64,000 bases of DNA from Oryzias latipes. Taxonomy: Eukaryota > Chordata > Actinopteri > Beloniformes > Adrianichthyidae. Shown here piece after piece: positions 12,101 through 25,351 of the stretch. The notes under the pieces are model-generated. The model was not told where the DNA came from and did no database searches. It saw only the letters and a program-made list of their open reading frames with translations. Position numbers and translations under genes: made by a program. Numbering within the stretch: position 1 is the stretch's first letter; the number at the start of each line of letters is the position of its first letter. The DNA lies in assembly GCF_002234675.1 (NCBI RefSeq), contig NC_019880.2, positions 17,903,521-17,967,520 on the forward strand. Reading direction: 5' to 3'.

Positions 12101-14308
12101 TTCATGTAACTGAAATCTCCTGGACTTGTATGGAAAGCAAGTCTTCATATGGCCTATTTTAAGGGTTTTGTTTTATTAGTAGGCCCACCTGAATCCCAGT
12201 CTGAGAAAAATGGACCTGCATCCCAAATGTTGCAAATTTGGGGACATTTTTGCACAAAACCTGTACCTTAACAGAGGCTTAAACAGACCTCAGTCACTGG
12301 GAAACTGAATAGTGAGGAGTTTGTCCGACTGTGGAAGAAGGTTGGCAAATACAAGGTAAGAAAATAAGAAGAATTATTGTCAGTCTTTTGTGTTTCTGCT
12401 CTACTTCCTGAATATAAAGCTAACTGATTAAAGAAAGAAAAACATGTAGTAGTAGTACTTTTATTGATCCAGCTTGAAATGTTTAAGAACAGGTTCTTGT
12501 TTAAAAATCATTCATTAAACTATTTTAAAAATGTTCCTTTATAATTCCATATAGACTTTGTTAAATATTTGTTTAGGACAGAAAAATCAACCGTCAAGGA
12601 TTTCCTTTAATAGCTGTTGATGATTGATTTTTCAGTCGGCTGCTGTTAAATCTTCAGATACAGATTTGCTGTATGTTCTTATGGACCAAATGAAAGTTTC
12701 TTTTAACCTCACAACTTAGTTTCATTGTACTTTGTAAATTTTAGAGCTACATCACTTGTTCAAGAGTAAAATTCCATTTATCATTGCTTTTAAATGCCTG
12801 TACAATCAGGTCTAACTGCTGCTAATCACATAAAAGTCTGATAGGTATAAACAACTTCCTGTATATTCCTTAGAGCATTTGTGTCTTTGTTAAAATAAAA
12901 CATGCACGTATGCAAATATAATAATCCATCTTGTCTCAGATTCTGTAATTTTATGCATTCCAATGTATTCTAATGCTGGATGTATCCTCATATCTAATTT
13001 ATTCTGTTAACGAGTGGCCACGTCCCTTTTAAACTGCAATTGGGCAGCAGCCAGGCACTGTCCCATAAGGCTCTATATAATGAAGATGAAATATAAGTAA
13101 AGTAAAGTTTGAGGCAAACTATGGCCTGATGTGATCATTCACCTGCCAATCAAAAAGACTCAGCTCTACAAATTAGCTCTAATAAAATCAGTAAAACTAA
13201 ACTGTATTGATCTCACAACTAAATGTCGTCTTTTTCCACAGGATATTTTCTACAAGTGTGACGTTTCACAAACGGGGACCCTGTCACTCAAGGAGCTGAG
13301 AAATGCAATCATAGCTGCTGGTATATTTCAATAGTATTAGTTTGTTTTAACAGTTTCATACAAGGGAGTTAGGTCACAAGCATTATGAAATTATTGTCTG
13401 AAATGTTTCAATGTGTCACACAAAGGAGTTAATATAAAAACCCATTGATCCCAAATGCTACTTGTCCTGCAGGAAGAGGGATCAGTGATGACATTCTCAA
13501 TGTGATTGCTCTGCGTTATGGTGCCTCCTCTGGACATATTACACTGGAGAACTTCATTAGTCTCATCCTTCGCTTTGACTGCATGGCCCGTAAGTGCAGG
13601 CTGGACAATCATTTTACGAATTATGGTTTGATAGTATTGCAATTGTCGAAAGGGCTCACAGAACCCAAACTGAAAGGTGATATAACAGTTACTGTCACTT
13701 TCTCCCTAATATTTATAGGGCATCAAATGTTCTGTTTTTTGTTTTTTTTTAAATCAGTTATACATGTTGCTCCCTATTGCTATTGCAATTAAACCCTCCA
13801 TAAAACAAAACATATGTCTTTTTCCCCTCCATCTACAATGATACAACTGCCTTAAGGAAATGGATTATTAATAAGTTTGCCCAACTGTATACTGGCCCAA
13901 CCTCCAGAACCTGCTGATTTACAGATTTTATTCTCAGTTTCAAATTTTGTTTCAATTTTCCATTTCTGCTTTTATTTTTTATCAATAGAAATCTACAAGC
14001 AGCTGTCAAATGGAAACATCATGACTCTTCGCGAACCAGAGGTGATTGGATAGTCATATTTTACACAATGCTAATTTTAAACATGTTAAAGACTAAGATT
14101 AGCCATTAAAATTTGTTGCACAAATATTCCTGCACGGTCCCATGAGGTGATATGTCCTTAAGATTAGATTTTGATCTAAAAATTAAGTTGTGCTTTTAGT
14201 GCCAGCTGATTTTCTGTGGTTATGTTTTGACTGTTATTATACACATGAAATGTTATTAAGCCTATATTTTTCCTTTTTCAGTGGATGTACATATCAATGT
14301 ACACATAA
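943..14308 (+). CDS. Classical (EF-hand) calpain, large catalytic subunit
   Basis: Calcium-dependent cytosolic cysteine protease. Coding exons read from splice sites and phase: 943-1179, 2462-2531, 2963-3081, 3535-3668, 3746-3920, 7107-7181, 7406-7491, 8041-8115, 8470-8630, 8762-8928, 9544-9555, 9673-9881, 10032-10077, 11236-11304, 11455-11512, 11598-11659, 12287-12355, 13242-13320, 13473-13589, 13989-14041, 14282-14308. They give about 699 residues, the normal length for a classical calpain, and several exon sizes (70, 119, 134, 86, 161, 12, 58, 69, 79, 117 nt) match the usual calpain gene structure. The triad is visible: Cys in GNCWFLAS, His in GHAYTVTG, Asn in NPWG. A beta-sandwich region follows, then a short lysine-rich linker and a penta-EF-hand domain with two good loops ([12 protein letters not shown] and [12 protein letters not shown]). 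The protein ends WMYISMYT. Nothing is broken. The paralogue (calpain-1, -2, -8, -9 or -12 type) was not settled. Confidence 0.93.
1831..1913. repeat. Hairpin-forming inverted repeat in a calpain intron
   Basis: Arms at 1,831-1,853 and 1,890-1,913 are nearly perfect reverse complements (about 20 of 23 positions) around a spacer of about 36 nt. The surrounding intron (943 exon to 2,462 exon) holds no gene. It resembles the core of a palindromic MITE, but no terminal repeats or target duplication were identified. Confidence 0.45.
3976..4180 (+). mobile_element. 205-bp palindromic MITE, copy 1 (piggyBac-like)
   Basis: Termini begin CCCT(A/T)TTGCTATC-like and end GATAGCACAAGGG, which are inverted repeats, and much of the interior is also self-complementary. 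The left flank is TTAA (3,972-3,975); the right flank has decayed to TTTC. Three further copies occur in this window (5,911, 18,002 and 42,330). The TTAA flanks suggest piggyBac-type mobilisation, which is an inference because no transposase is present. This copy still has an empty CACTGTCTAGTGGG site, the position used by hAT elements in two other copies. Confidence 0.75.
5911..6894 (+). mobile_element. Palindromic MITE, copy 2, split by a hAT element
   Basis: Same family as copy 1, with left flank TTAA (5,907-5,910) and right flank TTAC. The 205-bp unit is interrupted between 6,054 and 6,844 by a hAT element with its duplicated target. It lies in the same calpain intron (3,921-7,106) as copy 1. 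Confidence 0.75.
6055..6835 (+). mobile_element. Non-autonomous hAT element nested in MITE copy 2
   Basis: Termini CAGGGGTCACCAACC and GGTTGGTGAACCCTG are inverted repeats. The perfect 8-bp target duplication GTCTAGTG lies at 6,047-6,054 and 6,836-6,843. The nnnTAnnn target pattern fits the Buster/Charlie side of the hAT superfamily. It has no transposase ORF. The interior holds poly-T (about 6,140-6,166), poly-C (about 6,593-6,616) and G/T runs (about 6,711-6,754), where read lengths may be unreliable. Confidence 0.85.
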
Positions 14309-15050
14309 TCTCACAGAGGACAAAAACATGGAACAAGGTGGAGCTCAACTAAGCTCAAGTCATTCAAAAGCATGAGCATTGTATATAATCAGCATTAGTA
14401 TTTACAAATAACAGCAGAATCAAATACTTGGGAACAAGAGAGCTTAAAACTGAAAATATTATTTTAAGCATTACAGAAAGGCGGTGTGTCGAAATATCTT
14501 TACCTTTTTAACTTCATTACAACAAATTTCAGATGGCCAAAACTCAAATCTGCACATTTTTGACTTTGAGTTTTTACAAAAATTGGTGAGAACAAGGATA
14601 ACTCCACATTTTAAGTGAATCTCCAAAAGAAATCCTGCCTTTTTTATGAAATAAAGGTCACAAGACAGAAACCTTCAATTGGCATTGACTGGAATATTTT
14701 AGACATTTTTCTTGTTTTCTGAAAAAAAGATTTTTTTTTGGGATAAGAAGTTTTGTATTTTGGCCATCGTATTTTTTTCTCAGCATACATATTCCTAATA
14801 TACAATTTGATTTAATGCACTTGTATCCTTGCTGAGCCTGAGATGTCACTGGTTCTGTCAGATGTTCAATCTGTGTCTTTCTAAGGCTTTTGTACGTTTA
14901 AGATGACCATATTTAAACTGTGAAAGTAACCAACATACCAACAGCTTCCAGTGTTTTTTAACACACCAATAATGTTATTTTGTTGAAAGCGCAACTTAAT
15001 TCTCTCTTTGTTTTTTAACTTTTACAAATAAAGCATGTTGTAACATTTGG
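14309..15050 (+). other. Calpain 3' UTR
   Basis: Sequence from the calpain stop codon to the AATAAA at 15,027-15,032. It holds no convincing ORF and no recognised repeat. It is AT-rich, as expected of a fish 3' UTR. Confidence 0.6.
15027..15032 (+). terminator. Calpain poly(A) signal
   Basis: Canonical AATAAA about 720 bp after the stop codon. Cleavage would be expected at about 15,045-15,060, almost at the same point where the opposing gene's transcript should end. Confidence 0.6.
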
Positions 15051-15071
15051 CATATAAACATAGGTTGTCAC

Positions 15072-15077
15072 TTTATT
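15072..15077 (-). terminator. Mesothelin-like gene poly(A) signal
   Basis: The + strand reads TTTATT here, which is AATAAA on the minus strand, about 400 bp beyond the stop codon at 15,474. The signal faces the calpain signal at 15,027, so the two genes are convergent. An ATTAAA variant nearer the stop (around 15,234) is an alternative. Confidence 0.5.
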
Positions 15078-15473
15078 TCCTCCATGGGCGCATTTTCTTG
15101 TTTTTGTCAAATTATATACATAAATATTTTTCATTCATTCTTTCAAAACCAAGTTGAGATAAAAAAGTATGAGGTGCTGTAAAAACTATTGGATCTGTAG
15201 AAAATACAGTACACTCTAGGTGGTTGAGTAACTTTTAATGCTTATTGTTTACTTATTCTTAGATTACCCTTTTCCCATATCCTACAGAGAATATGAAATT
15301 GTAGGGTCAGTGCACATTACAACTCAGTCTGCATGCTTTTACAACAAAAAAGGAATGTTAGACAGAAATAAAGATATGAGAGTAATTAAACATTATGTAA
15401 AATATTGTTTCAAAATAATCACATTACTGAATCAAAAGTTAAATGTTTGAATGAGATTGAATGAGGGATACAT

Positions 15474-18400
15474 TTAAACTGGTCGTTGTAACATTTGTTG
15501 TAGAGCTGTCAGCAGAGCAGCCAAGAACAGGAAAGGTGAGGGTTTCATAAGCTCGACTCCATTAAATATACTTGAAGCTGGAATAAAACAAGAAAAAAAA
15601 GGTGTTATGAGATATTTTGTCTTTCTTGTACCTGTTAAAGAAATGCATCAAATGCAAAAGTATGACACCTTGATTATGAATCATAAAGCATATAGTCTGA
15701 CGCACAAGCATTAAGACTAAAAAATATATCTCTGAGTTAGTGACAGTTTTCTAGCTTGAAGATGTTTATAATGGAACAATTTTTACACCTCAGAAATAAG
15801 CGGGAAAACAGGAACAGCATCAATGTTACACATTATCCTTTGCTGTTAGTCATTTCATCTCAAACTCCTCTTTCAAAGTATTATTTTTACCTTGTGTTGT
15901 TGAGGTGACTTTAGCACTTGTAGCACTGGTCAATGAAACATTTCCATTGGAGGTAGGCGATGGAGTAATAACTTCAACTCTGCTGCTGACGAGGCCCAGT
16001 CCCAGGGTGTCCAGATCCGACTGCAGTTGGCGGTTGATCCAGGTCTGAACGATGGTGTCATTTTCAAACAACTTCAGATTGGGTAGGGTGCTGCCCATGA
16101 GAGCTCGCACATCATTTACAGTCAAAGCCTGAGTGTTTAAAAAGAGCAGCATGTGAGGAACACTTGTAGGTTTTTTATTGTTTCAGATAAAATAAATTGT
16201 TTTAAATCTCATTTAAAAAAACATTAGAAAGATTCAACAGCTGTAAGGTCACTTATGCAGCTGTGGCCCGATTTAAAAAATAGCTTTATTGACATAAACA
16301 ACAAGATGATTTAAACATATATATATATATATATATTTCAGTGGTTACTCTTACTTGTATGACATCAAGCTGCAGACTCTTAAATGTGTCAATAGCCATG
16401 CTGATGTTCTGTGTTGACAGTCCTTTGATGTCAGCCAGAGGAGCTCCACCTATCAGAGGTGACAACAAACAGTAAATTTCAACGACTCACCAGTGGCTCA
16501 TATAAAAAAATCTCTATTCAATTTTGTGTATTCCTACCCAGGTAGGCTTTAATTAAAGTGTAAAAGTCGCTGAAGCTGTTGCGGTATGTGCTAAAGGAAG
16601 AGTTACTGAGCTCATACAGAATCATCTTCTGCTCAGCTGAACAGGATGAGACATTGAGAAGTTGGGTATTTCTGGAGACAAAGAAGAAGGTTTTGTAGAG
16701 TGTTACACATGCACACAATGACTGTCTGCATTTAGTCAAGCTGCTGACACCAACCTGATACTTTCTGTAGAGATAGTCTTTAGTGTATTTGCATCTAGTG
16801 AGCACACATAGGCATTAATGACGTTCAATTCGGTGGTTCCCAGGGAGTTGCCGGGTATGCTCAGATACTTGGTGATGATTGCTTTGCTCTTAGCAACGAC
16901 AAAGGAAGCAGTGAGGTGAGGATATTATTCTTAAGTGTTTCTTTTGAATTGAACTTTTTCAGAGCTTGTCTACTGGTACCTGTTCTGTGGTCCAAGTTCC
17001 ATCTTCAGGTTTCATGAGTGCTCCCAAGGTGTCAATGGTGCTGATGTTCCACTTCGAGATGTCATCAAGCGATGCAGCACGAGACACTGGACCAAGCATC
17101 TGGACATCCTGATCAGGAATTCCTAATGGGAATGCCTGTAAGAAGAAAAGAGTGTTTGTGAACAAAACCAAAAAAATTCAATTTATTACTGTAAGACAAA
17201 ATCTACATGCAAATGTACAGGACATATATGGACAAGACTGTTATAATCCCACCTCTAAATACCCCCCTTCCAAAAAAACAAAACAAAACACAATAGTTAA
17301 TATTAATAAGGTAGACAAAATAGTAATTATGGAAATAACTCATAACTGTTAATAATTGCTGTACAACAGAATCAGTTTTAGTTTAAAAAACAAACTAACA
17401 AAACAGACCTGAACACAAAAAATGGAAGGTTTAACTTAAGGGTTTGTTGCTAAATGTTTAAAGGAAATCAGATATAATCAGACCATTTTTGTAACTGCCA
17501 GTGAACCAGGTATTTTGAACCATTGCCATCTAGCAAACTGCCATATCTTCTCCAGAGAGCTTCTTCCAACCGCATCCATGAATATTTAATGGCTCAGTTC
17601 ACTACTTTAGTCACTACTTTGGGTCAGTACTGTTAGAAGATGAATAAAACCATTTCACTGTAAAATGCTTAGATAGCGTTGATATTTTGTTGTATTTGCA
17701 CAGATGGGCATCTTGCATTTGTGCAAGATGCAGCTAAACAGCTTCAAAACACAATTGAGTATTTTCCATGTTTCACATTAACTACAGTCTTCTATTCTCG
17801 ATGTGCTTCATGTTTGTGTTTGGGAACACAAAGCTGATGTGATTTAACAAAGTTTCGGTTCGGTCTCATGTCTTATCATTATTCTAACACAAGGACACAC
17901 ATTAGGATTGTTCCTGTGGTCTAATTACTGTTAAAATTTTCTGGCACACTGAGGTGCAGACCCGTGAAATTATTTTGTTTTCTAAAATTGATTCTGTGTA
18001 ACCCTTGTGCTATCCTAGGCACTTTAACATTGGGAGTGGGGTCATCTAGACCCACTAGACCAGAGGTGGGCACTGAGGGCCGCATTCCTGCATGTTTTCC
18101 AGCATACCCTGCTCTGGCATGTTCTAATTGGCTGGACACACCTGAACCAGGTAATCAGCCATGAGTAGGGCAAGACTATCTGGAAATCATGCAGACACAC
18201 CGGCCCTCGAGGCCTGGAATTGCCCACCCCTGCACTAGACAGTGCTCTGAACCTTTTTTCTTCAATGATTTGTGATCTTCACTGGTGTCCATGGATAACA
18301 TGAAATCTGTCCACCTTTATCCACCTTTGTCATGGTAGGGAGAACACGTCAATGTAAGGGTGGGGTCATCTAAGATAGTACAAGGGTTAACCTTTTGAAA

Positions 18401-18767
18401 TGGTAACATTTTAATTGATTCATGATCAGTTCTTATTAGTTTTATGAGTTTTAAGTTTTTCCAATCTCCATTTGGGTTTTTTTTTATTTAATTTTTATAA
18501 TTGTGTACTATAATGTTTGTTTGAATCATCCGGACACACTGATAACCAGATGAAAATAATGAAGTTAGGCCGGTTCTTTAACTACCTGGTTGAGCTTGTT
18601 TAGGATGACTTTTTGGAAGTTATCATCATCAACTTTCTGGCAGATAGACTCAAGGTTGTCCTTGAGAACCGGAACATCCAGGCAGAGATCAAACTGCGCC
18701 AGGTCGTAGCCAAACGGGAAGGACTCGTCACTTAAAATCACCTGTGTGATGTTGCCCACTGTGCAGC
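15474..18767 (-). CDS. Mesothelin-like gene, mesothelin core and GPI-anchor signal
   Basis: Exons with checked splice sites and phases: 18,767-18,586, 17,135-16,980, 16,888-16,755, 16,671-16,538, 16,449-16,355, 16,128-15,891 and 15,577-15,474. They read in frame through PVSRAASLDDISKWNIST, LNVSSCSAEQK, GGAPLADIKGLSTQNISM, LTVNDVRALMG and SDLDTLGLGL, the signature order of mesothelin. A Ser/Thr-rich stretch (TSATSAKVTSTTQ) follows, then a likely cleavage site near SSIFNG and a hydrophobic tail (PFLFLAALLTAL). The intron 17,136-18,585 contains MITE copy 3. Confidence 0.88.
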
Positions 18768-21700
18768 CTTTGAAAATAAGAGATCTGATTAGAGCACGTT
18801 CTAAAGCAGCATTTCAAAAAATGAATCATTTTGCAAACGATGACAAAGATTTTTCTTTTGAAAAAACAAATCTATTTAGTAAAAAACATGCATAAACATT
18901 ATGACTGATCATGGTAAGTAAACTTGGGGGTATATAATATCTCTGTTGCACAACTGACAATGACCATATCTTCAGCCATCTTGACTGAAGTAAACTGCTA
19001 ATTGGCTTACCTGCAGCTCGTTTTACCACTATAGTGTTAACCTGGTTGAAAAAGCTCTTCAGTGTAGTTTTCTTTGTCTTTGCTGCCCTTAGAGAGGGCA
19101 TAAAGCTCTTCAGGAATTGCCTCTTTGTTCCCTGCAAAGGCAGAAACATAGTTGTAGTTAGTAAGTGAATGCAATGATTGTCTTTTCTTTTTGTATAAAG
19201 CTCTGCAGTTGCATTTTATTCATTTTATGAATGCATTTTATTTATTTACTCATAGAATCATGATCCATTTACAAACATACTTTTGAGAAATGTCCCCAGA
19301 AGTTTTTCGTCAAATACAGAGGGAGGATTCCAAGGTCCACCAGTGTTTGACTGGTCCATGTCGAGGGGATTCTGCAGAGAAGAAACATTTTAAAAAGCCA
19401 CCTTTCTGAGAAAGACTATAAAACCTGGGAGCAAGTAAAATAGCTATGCAAACTATTAATATTGTGTTTTAAAGGATAATTTCTTTTGTTACATTTGTTT
19501 GAGTTCAAAGGGATGATATCATTAACATTAGTGAGATGTTTTTAACAACAAACTAAATTATGTGATTCGTACCCATATGATGTGTTCCCTGAAAGCAGGA
19601 GAGTCTCCATGGCAGCCACTTGGCTGGCAGAGAAGTCCTTGCACGTTTTCAGTTTTTCCAGAATAACAGGATCAGAGTTCTCTACATATGATCCATCCAG
19701 AGTGCACACCATGTTCCCGAGGACCTCCACTGTGTCTTTGCTCAGGCTTCTACTGTTTATACCCTAAACAATAAAGAGTCCATAGAGACATGCATTTAGG
19801 AAGGAAAACAACTGATAATAATTCAAATATGATGTGGAATATAAAGTTCAAGTGAATAAGTTTGCAATATGATGACTGCTCATCATAGGTTGTTTTTTTT
19901 AAGCCTTCATGAGACACAGATGCATTTTTACATGTTTTGAGGGTCTCTTTTTCATCCACTATTTCCTGTGCCTTTAAAGCAGTGCCATAAATAATCAACT
20001 GTGAATGACGCTTACCAAGCAGGTTCTGGCTTCACCGAACAGCTGTGAAGCCTTGTTCAAAACGCTGGAGACCACTGAGAAGTCTGCAGCACCCAGTGCA
20101 GACAAATATGACCTGCAGTTGTTTTTCTGGATATTCTGGCTGCTGTAGCAGATCAACAAAAAAAACATCTATAGATCAGCAAATGTTTCACCTCTGTTAG
20201 ATGGAACAATTGACATTGTCAGCAACGAGTTGGGCTAAGTCTTTACCTGAAGTAAACCAGCATGTCTGCTGGATAGTCAGTGAAGTTTTGAGAGAGGCTT
20301 CCACCCAACAAGTTGTACATGCAAGTCAGCTGCCGTTGACAAGGTGATAACACAGAATGTTAGGCAAGTTAATGTTGCGACTGAAAAATCTTGTGACACC
20401 ATCGTGATGCATTACCATCACAAGCATGACAGAGTTCAGAGTTCAGTTATGTTACCTGTGATTCTGTCAGTAAAACCTTTGCTCTTTTATTTCTTGGCCT
20501 GCAGGCCTGAATCAACTGTTTTATCTTGGACATTTTCATCTTCTGGACAACCGTGCAGGTGAAGCCTTGCAGCACATATGGAGACAGCCTGTATGGGAAG
20601 GAACAGTAAGAAGTTAGATGACCACAAAAGAGTCAGTGTTCCCAGTTTTATTTTATAAATATATTTTTTAAAAAGAGATGAGGGACTTTTTTTCACTTAC
20701 TGCTCAATGTCAAAGGTTGTTTCAGCTAGACTTGAAAAGAACATGGAAGACTGAAAGAACAAGAAATGACTGTTATCAACTAACTCTTATGAAAAAGATT
20801 TTTACACAAATTGTGATGTGTAATATCTTTTAGTCACCTGATAGTTTAAACACTAATATTTAAATGTTTAGTTTTTATAAAGTTGGAACCAGTAACTGAC
20901 CTGATCTGGTGTCCATGTTTTTTTGTTGAGCACATTTATATCTGCAGTCCCCTGAGGAAACACCAGCATGGCAGGTGGGATTGCTGTTGCTAAGGCATCA
21001 GGAACATTTACCACCATCATGGCTGGACTTGAGTTCAGAGAAATGATCTGAAACGACAAATAATGAACCCTTTACCTGCTGAATCTGGATGCTGACACCT
21101 GGTTTTTACTGAGGTGTATTAAACATTCATACGTTGTTGCAAACAACAGAGAAGTAATAGCGGAATTGTATGGAGTTGTATGCACCTTTTGAACGACTAT
21201 TTCCTGGATAACCGTTGGAGCCGTCAACAAGTTGGAGATAAAGTTTGTGTTGGCAGATGCTTGCAGAAGCTCTGTTGCTGGGATTTTTCCTATGGTCTTT
21301 GAAGGAACTCCACTAACAAGCGTGCCGAGGGACAGCAGGGAGGCTGCACTGTTGATCTGTGAATTATTTTCACATTCATTTAAACATTGATTGTTAAAAA
21401 TGAAAATTATCTTTAGTTCACTTGCATAGGTGATCATAGCACTTTTACATGGACAACATGAGTATTAGTGATATTATGCAGACTTATTAAGGAATTTACC
21501 TGGAAACCTGATGTGGTGATGCTTTGAATGATGGTGGTGACCTGGCTCTGGCTCCAGGTAGTGACTGTGCCCAGGGTGGACAAAGAGGAAACCAACACAG
21601 AAGAAGACACTGATGTGATCTGACTGATGCTCAGGCCTGAAGAGGCGCTGCCGAGATCCACCAGCGTCTGCTGAGTCACTGTTTTGATGTTTGATGCCAG

Positions 21701-24700
21701 AGCAGCTGATATCTATGTGACACAATTCAATAGACATTTTTATCTAATTGTTTTTTCACAATTCTGGTAATATATCCTCGATTTTATAACCAACAATACA
21801 AAAAAATCTGTTTTAACATGTTCCCAAGTAACAATCTAAATCATTTGGGCTCAGCTGAAAATCAAATGTTAATCTTACTTCAATCTATCAACAGCAAGAA
21901 CAGGAAATACTAATTTTGTATAAGGCTTAGTTACCTCAGGGTCATCGGTTCCATTACAGAGTTTCTGACGTCTGCCCAAAACACTCAGTGCATCAGCTTC
22001 ACTTATTGAAGAGTAAGCCAGAACTGGGATGTTAGAAGAGCACAAGAAAGAGCCTGGAAGACTGAAACAGAGACATAAAATTCAGCCTTTCTAAAAATCA
22101 AAGAAGATGGGCTGTAGTTGAGAGTAATCCAAAGTTACCTATGTAAAACAGCAATGGAACATTGTGTTAACCAAATAAATACTCACTTAATAGGGTTGAA
22201 GGTAGGGTTGAACTGAAAAAGTTGTGTAATGTAGTAATTGGACACAGTTTGTAAAACTGTCGAGCTGCTGAAGAGCTCCAAATTGATGGTGTTTGTCAAG
22301 AATATCTGGATCTTAAAAAAAAAAGTACAGACAGATATTTACAATTGGTTGCATTCTAAAGGGTATAGAAATAAAAATGAAATGAAAGCATGTAAACAAA
22401 CAAATGCACAAGTACAACATACCTGAGTGGCAGAAACAAAGGATGTGAGGTCACCCAGAGTGAGAAATTTCACAAAGTTGCCAATGGAATTGGCAAACCA
22501 GGCGGTGGAGTTTAAGTAGGGGTCACTGGCATTGTAACATCTGGGCTCAGGCCCTTTTAATAAGGAAACAAAGAAGACCAAATTGAAGATATTATTTTTG
22601 TATGGCGCTTCTTGGAGAAAGAAAGTAGATCCCTTTTTATTAAAAAATTATAAATAAAAAAGTTTTGCTGTATGAATAAAACTGACTTCTATAAAACATA
22701 ACATTGTCTGTAGTTCACACATTTGCTTACCAGCTGTTAAGTAACTTCTTATTGTGTCGTAAACATCTGCTTCTCCAAAATTAGAGGTATTGTATGTGAA
22801 GTTATTTCCCATGTAATACACCCTGTTACAAAAAAAACAATGGAAGATGAGCTACATGCAACACATACAGTTAACTCTGCTGTGCTGTGACACGAGACGT
22901 ACAGTTTCTGGAATGCATAGCACGAGGCATTCTTCACTTCGGTGAAACTAATCAGATTCTTGCTGAGGAATTTCAGATAGTTCTTTAACCCTTTTTCAAA
23001 CCACACGTCAACTTCAATTTTTTGGGTGATTTTCAGGGCTGTAGGCCAGACACAAGGGAGGATCTGTTTCTTCACATCATCTGGAACATCCTCCTACATA
23101 AAAAAAAGTCCATGACTTCAGGAAATGTGTTTAAAAGTATTGCAGTAAAAAAAAAAAAACAGATTATCAGTAAATGAGAAGTCTAACATACAGTTTCCAG
23201 GAAAGCAAGAGTGTTGTTGTAATTGTTAAAGATGTCACATAAACTTGACTGGACATTGATCACATTGGGTTGGCTGAGGAAATTGCCCAAATCTGCTGGA
23301 CTGATGGTATTTAGGAGCTGAAAGATGAACAAATAAACAGTATTTAGACTGACTAAAATGATCCAGTGATACATCTAATCAAACTTGCACTCAGGTTTGT
23401 ATTTTTTCCTCACCTCTGACTTGGGTGTTGTTGATAAAAGAGATACGAATGTAGACACATTTGGAAATCCAAAGCCCAGAAAACTACTTTTCAAATAAGT
23501 ATAAAAGCTCCCACTCTTGTAACATTTCAGTGCTGTTGGGCCTGTTTTACAAAGAACATTATTTGCAAATGTATTTTGTGGGGAAATGGTTTGACTTTTA
23601 CTCGTGTTGTAAAAAAATGCAAGAGTCATAACTGCAATTTTTCAGTGACTTTTACCTTGAAGGGAGATTACAATGTTATTGTAAATTTCCTCTTCTGTGT
23701 TGTTGCTGAATGTCAACCGCAGTGTGTCAAGAAGATTAACTCTGATGTAGGAGTAATCAAAATAAATAAATAAAACACACACAGACACACAAGTGTAACT
23801 TATACAATCAATCAAGGAGTGGGGTTCTTGGGATACATCAAACATGCCTTGTTTTTTAACTCTATGAAAATATTAAGTTGCATTATGAAATACTTACATC
23901 TCTTTGCTGCTGTTACAGTTTCTGTGTATCCCAATTTGGAATAAGGGGGTGACCAGGCTTGGGGAGAGGTTAACAAACAAAGGCCTCAATCTCACTGTAA
24001 GCCAGTGCAGGAAGTCCTCATCAGTAACAGCGGAGGAAGAAAGATTTCCTCTGGCAAAAACTGCCAGGATGAAGGCTGATTTCACCTCAGTGGAGTAGTT
24101 GGCTGATTGTGCCTAAAAAAATAGATGTGAATGTCAGTAAACATTATAAAGTAAACAGTAACATAGGAACAGCTAAGATACTGCACAGTACCCTCAAGCT
24201 CCCAGGCTTCTGGTAGAGGACCCTTGGGTGAGAAACCACCAGTGGAGGGTGAAATGGGTGTATTTTTATTTGTATTTTTTTATGTACACACATATTGCTG
24301 GATAGCTAGTTGGTAAGGTAACTTAAAACGGGGGTTCAATTCCCAGGGGCGGAATGAACTATTAATGGCGCAATTACCATAACAATGGGGAGCTGTTGAC
24401 ATAATCCGGTGAGGGCCCTTGGGTAACGCTACTGCCTACCTCATAACCCATGTTTCAAAAGCCACAGTCAAGGCTAACTGCCAAGCAACTAGTAGCTCAA
24501 TGTTCAAACATCCACAAATAGAAACCAAACTACCGCCCTGGTCTTAGGAACACAGCCTCAATAACTACAGATACGCTGAGCGAGGCATCAACTGACCTGA
24601 ATAAGGCAAGGGAAGCTTATTTGTATTGCACAATTCGTACTGAAAGTAATTCAAAGTGCTTCACAAAACAGGAAAAATGCATTAAAATCACAACACCTTA

Positions 24701-25285
24701 AAGTGCAAAGATTATAAACAGACATAATCGTTATAAAATTTACTTTAAAGAAAGGAAAGAGAAAAGAAAATGAAAAGAGTTGCGATAAGGACCCTTCAGT
24801 TATACACATGGATAAACAGGAATGTTTTGAGTCTGGATTTGAACCTTAACACAGTAGAGGCCTGTCTCACAACCTCAGGGAGACTGTTCCAGCTTGTAGC
24901 TGCATAAAATTCAAACGCTGATTCCTCTTGTTTAGTCCAGACTCTGTGCACCCGCAGGAGGCCCGTCTTTTAGGCCTTTAAAGTCTGAGATGGTTCATAT
25001 GACGCTAACATGTCAAAGACGCACTTTGGTGCAAGGCCGAGAAGAGACTTGTAAACAAGAAGAACTGCTTTAAAGGCTATTCTTTGAGCTACAGGAAGCC
25101 AGTGCAGAGACCTGAGCACAAGACTGATGTGATGGTAGCTCCTGGTTCTAGTCAGGACTCTAGCAGCAGCATTCTAGGCATGCTTAAGCTGTTTTACAGC
25201 TTGTTTGGGGAGGCCAGTGAGCAGGCTGTTATAGTAATTAAACCTACTGGAGTCAAATGCATGAATAAGTATATATATATGTATA

Positions 25286-25351
<66 letters not shown>

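Noticed and set aside
943..14308. Specific calpain paralogue name
   Set aside because: Residue patterns at hand do not separate calpain-1, -2, -8, -9 and -12 types; a tree would be needed, so no symbol was given.
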